From Acetobacterium sp. (GTDB taxonomy: Bacteria; Bacillota; Clostridia; Eubacteriales; Eubacteriaceae), in contig NZ_JAUSPS010000011.1 in assembly GCF_030652775.1 (NCBI RefSeq), forward strand, positions 1 to 64,000: 64,000 bases of DNA, given 5' to 3'. A program made the translations under genes and the position numbers. The notes under the pieces were generated by a model that was not told the origin of the DNA, made no database searches, and was given only the letters and a program-made list of their open reading frames with translations. How positions within the stretch are numbered: the stretch's first letter is position 1; every line of letters begins with the position of its first letter. Positions 61,697 to 64,000 of the stretch are shown here, piece by piece.

Positions 61697-62860
61697 CTAT
61701 AATCTCATAAAGCGCTTAATCAAAAACCGGGTGGGCTTATAATAAAAGCCTTCCATGGTTTTGGCAACTGTCACTAGTTCGTCTCTGATCTTGATATTCT
61801 GAGGGCAATGATTTTCGCATTTACCGCATTTTGAACAAAGTGAGGCATTACTGGTTTGGCTCTTGACACTGGTTTGCATGATATACTTGCTGAAGGCCGC
61901 CGTTTTGCCTTCAATTTCGCGATCATTATAAATTGAGAAGCAGGTGGGAATATCAACCCCCTTGGGACATGGCAGGCAGTAATTGCATCCGGTACAGGGG
62001 ATTTTGATCTTTTCGCTTAATATTTGCGTAACCTGATTAAACAACTTAAAGTCAGCGTCAGTAAAGGCATTGGCTTCCGCTTGGGCAGCCACTCTAATGT
62101 TCTCTTCAACCATCGCCTGAGAATTCATACCCGACAAAACGACGGTGACTTCCGGATGATTCCAGATCCATCGGAAAGCCCACTCCGCTGGTGAACGCTT
62201 GACAGCAGCCTGATCCCAGACCTGATAAACTTCCTTGGGCAGATTGGTGACCAGCTTTCCACCTCTTAAAGGTTCCATGACCATTACCGGCAGCCCTTTG
62301 GCGGCGGCATATTCCAGCCCCTCTTTGCCGGCCTGTTTGTTTTCATCCAGGAAATTGTATTGGATCATGCAGAATTCCCAATCATAGACATCCACCAGCT
62401 TTTTAAATTCGTCCCGGCCGCCGTGGTAAGAGAAGCCGATATTGATAATCTGACCGGCCTGTTTCTTTTCCTCGATCCATTTCAGAATCCCTAAATTGAC
62501 CAGCCGTGTCCAGATATTAACATCTGTCAGCATATGCAGAAAATAGTAGTCAATATGGTCGGTTTGCAGCCGCTCCAGTTCAGCATTAAAAATCTTGTCA
62601 AGGTCTTCATATTTCTTCACCAGATACGGGGGCATCTTGGTGGCGATTTTTACCCGGTCACGATAACCTTTTGCCAGCACCCGGCCTAAGATCGCTTCGC
62701 TCTTAGGATAAATATAAGCGGTATCAAAATAATTAACGCCATTCTCAATGGCATAGATAATCTGTTTTTCAACCTCGTTTTCATCTTTGGCAAAGCGCAT
62801 ACAGCCAAATCCCAGAGCCGAAAGTTTGTCACCATTTTTAGGATTAATCCGATAATTCAT
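61697..62860 (-). CDS. Aldo/keto reductase with C-terminal [4Fe-4S] ferredoxin domain
   Basis: The 387-residue protein has an AKR TIM barrel (residues 1-285): the start MNYRINPKNGDKLSALGFGC, catalytic Tyr in FDTAYIYPKSE, Lys in VKIATKMPPY and His in YYFLHMLTD. The C-terminus has Cys clusters CTGCNYCLPCPKGVDIPTC and CSKCGKCENHCPQNIKI, two FeS-type sites. Such 'ferredoxin-AKR' proteins are common in anaerobes and probably use reduced ferredoxin or NADPH. An operator-like palindrome lies before its start, shared with the TetR gene upstream. Confidence 0.92.
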   Translation of the reverse strand: MNYRINPKNGDKLSALGFGCMRFAKDENEVEKQIIYAIENGVNYFDTAYIYPKSEAILGRVLAKGYRDRVKIATKMPPYLVKKYEDLDKIFNAELERLQTDHIDYYFLHMLTDVNIWTRLVNLGILKWIEEKKQAGQIINIGFSYHGGRDEFKKLVDVYDWEFCMIQYNFLDENKQAGKEGLEYAAAKGLPVMVMEPLRGGKLVTNLPKEVYQVWDQAAVKRSPAEWAFRWIWNHPEVTVVLSGMNSQAMVEENIRVAAQAEANAFTDADFKLFNQVTQILSEKIKIPCTGCNYCLPCPKGVDIPTCFSIYNDREIEGKTAAFSKYIMQTSVKSQTSNASLCSKCGKCENHCPQNIKIRDELVTVAKTMEGFYYKPTRFLIKRFMRL

Positions 62861-62971
62861 TTTGTATCTCCTTCATCAATTTTATTTATGATCGCCGCTG
62901 AGCAGTTCGCTCATTCGTATCGGTCTGTTTTATTTAATCGCCCTTGCTTGGCTGGCACAACCCTGTCAAAA

Positions 62972-62985
62972 TGACTGATTAGTCA
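62972..62985. promoter_or_regulatory. TetR operator candidate before the aldo/keto reductase gene
   Basis: TGACT-GATT-AGTCA, extended to AATGACT/AGTCATT, is a perfect palindrome with a 4-base centre. It matches TGACT-AAAC-AGTCA at 63635-63648. Confidence 0.7.
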
Positions 62986-63002
62986 TTCATTTGTAAAAAA
63001 AA

Positions 63003-63563
63003 TTAATTTTTTATGCTGTCCCATAGAAAATTAAATGATGTTTCCAAAAAAATCTCATCTGCCGCCAGACTGGGATTGTCAATAAAATAATAGGTATTCG
63101 CATTGAGGATACCCATCAGCAGATTGCTCATATAATCCAGATTGACCTTTTTAATAATCTCCTGCTCAATCCCTTCAGCAATTATCTCCATAATGTTATT
63201 GAACTTGCTTAATCCTTCTTTCCGGGTGGTTTCGCCGATGCAGGATGCATTGCAGAACTGCTGAAAAAAAAGAAACTCATCAGTATGATCTAGACTCCAG
63301 CCGATATAATTAATATAAATTCGCTTCAGCTTGCTTCTAAAGGTGGTCTCCTGCTCCAGCCCATAGGATAAGCGCCGAGTCAGGGATTCTTTGCAGTTCA
63401 AATAAAGCACATTGATCAGTTCTTCTTTGTTTCTAAAATAGTTGAACAATGTCCCGGTGGCTACTCCGGCTTCTTTGGTAATCCGAGCGGTCGGGGTATT
63501 ATCAAATCCGTATTGATTAAAAAGTTTTAAGGCTGCTTGTAATATTCTGTCTCGCTTATCCAA
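63003..63563 (-). CDS. TetR/AcrR family transcriptional regulator
   Basis: A 186-residue regulator. The N-terminal HTH (residues 1-50) has the TetR pattern RILQAALKLFNQYGFDNTPT, then ARITKEAGVATGTLFNYFRN and KEELINVLY. The C-terminal ligand-binding half has no identifiable relative. It is probably autoregulated and represses the aldo/keto reductase downstream, since identical palindrome halves precede both genes. It is divergent from the gene starting at 63973. Confidence 0.93.
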   Translation of the reverse strand: MDKRDRILQAALKLFNQYGFDNTPTARITKEAGVATGTLFNYFRNKEELINVLYLNCKESLTRRLSYGLEQETTFRSKLKRIYINYIGWSLDHTDEFLFFQQFCNASCIGETTRKEGLSKFNNIMEIIAEGIEQEIIKKVNLDYMSNLLMGILNANTYYFIDNPSLAADEIFLETSFNFLWDSIKN

Positions 63564-63634
63564 TCATTGCCTCCTGATCCTCATCTCTTTATATCTTAAT
63601 GCCTTTGATTCGTTATCATTATTATAAATCACAA

Positions 63635-63648
63635 TGACTAAACAGTCA
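63635..63648. promoter_or_regulatory. TetR operator candidate before the TetR gene
   Basis: TGACT-AAAC-AGTCA, the same arms as at 62972-62985, about 70 bases before the TetR start codon. Its position may also affect the divergent gene at 63973, about 325 bases away. Confidence 0.7.
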
Positions 63649-63915
63649 ATCTTATTTTTTTGATAACCGGCAGGCTTGTTAATTTCCTGCCTGATTTATT
63701 ATTCCTCGCTGTCATCCAGAGTCGCACTTTTGAAGTAGTTTAGATGGCGTCGCAGTTTTCTGGATTATTCGATTGAAAGCTCACCAGCTTCATACATCCG
63801 TACTTTTTTATTATATTACCGCATTATCCATATTTTCTCAAAAATCCTAATCTTTCGATAAAATCGCCCGGAGTGCTTCGGATTCACTATGCAGTGTATT
63901 TTTTCATCCATTTCT

Positions 63916-63944
63916 TTGTATATAAATTCATTCTGTGCTATAAT
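63916..63944 (+). promoter_or_regulatory. Promoter of the gene at the right edge
   Basis: TTGTAT (63916-63921), 17 bases, then TATAAT (63939-63944). Confidence 0.75.
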
Positions 63945-63972
63945 ACATTGAATTTAATTTAGGAGGAAAAGA

Positions 63973-64000
63973 ATGAGTACTGATAACATTCAAATACTGA
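63973..64000 (+). CDS. Partial CDS, unrecognised (start only)
   Basis: AGGAGG (63961-63966) precedes ATG at 63973. Only MSTDNIQIL is visible before the window ends, too little to identify. A consensus promoter lies just upstream. Confidence 0.7.

Overview
The window looks like chromosomal DNA of a low-to-moderate GC, strictly anaerobic Firmicute, most likely an acetogen of the Eubacteriaceae (Acetobacterium-like). This is an inference from gene style: strong GGAGG ribosome binding sites, a tryptophan T-box, clostridial ChW repeats, PocR-type sensors, HypA/HypB, a DhaKLM system and ferredoxin-type aldo/keto reductases. No rRNA, tRNA or CRISPR array was seen. Most genes lie on the minus strand.

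Layout. 1-8.4 kb: a partial gene, a SAM methyltransferase, a PLD-nuclease/helicase fusion, a DUF6483 protein, a frameshifted Rpn nuclease, a RadC-like protein and a PocR-PAS-GGDEF-HD-GYP cyclic-di-GMP protein. 8.6-14.5 kb: an accessory island. A type II restriction-modification pair (HTH-fused cytosine methyltransferase facing a PD-(D/E)XK endonuclease) sits between two sets of decayed phage-type genes. These are an endolysin/holin in-frame fusion, a primase fragment joined to a DUF1492-like fragment, and a frameshifted Com-like zinc ribbon. 14.5-21.1 kb: YciI, a second PocR/HD-GYP protein, a ZIP metal transporter and dhaKLM. 21.5-28.7 kb: a complete trpEGDCFBA operon behind a tRNA-Trp T-box. 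28.8-46.7 kb: GNAT, lipase, rsgA with a putative leader-peptide switch, PadR, a poly-HAMP chemoreceptor, CheX and REC-CheX, a cold-shock group (DEAD helicase, 51-aa basic protein, CspA), a DHH phosphoesterase, arylamine N-acetyltransferase, and a hypA / large flavin-FeS oxidoreductase / hypB group. 47-56 kb: an FAD oxidoreductase, a degenerate IS481-like transposase, TraX, RecQ, a small protein with a strongly structured leader, nitroreductase, VanZ, Maf and a VanY-like carboxypeptidase. 56-59.7 kb: Ser/Thr kinase, twin-FHA protein and a membrane TPR protein carrying a threonine octad ladder. 60-64 kb: a ChW-SGNH secreted esterase, an aldo/keto reductase with its TetR regulator, and the start of a further gene.

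Three observations stand out. (1) The kinase/FHA/TPR trio: the TPR protein's cytoplasmic tail has seven Thr-Glu motifs spaced exactly eight residues apart, which suggests a phospho-threonine docking array. (2) A family of imperfectly palindromic intergenic elements, in about 68-bp and about 99-bp forms, with seven full copies and one fragment. They break up the trp and dha operons and flank the DHH gene as an inverted pair. (3) A 19-codon leader ORF before rsgA whose hairpin arm can pair either with the leader ORF or with the rsgA Shine-Dalgarno sequence.
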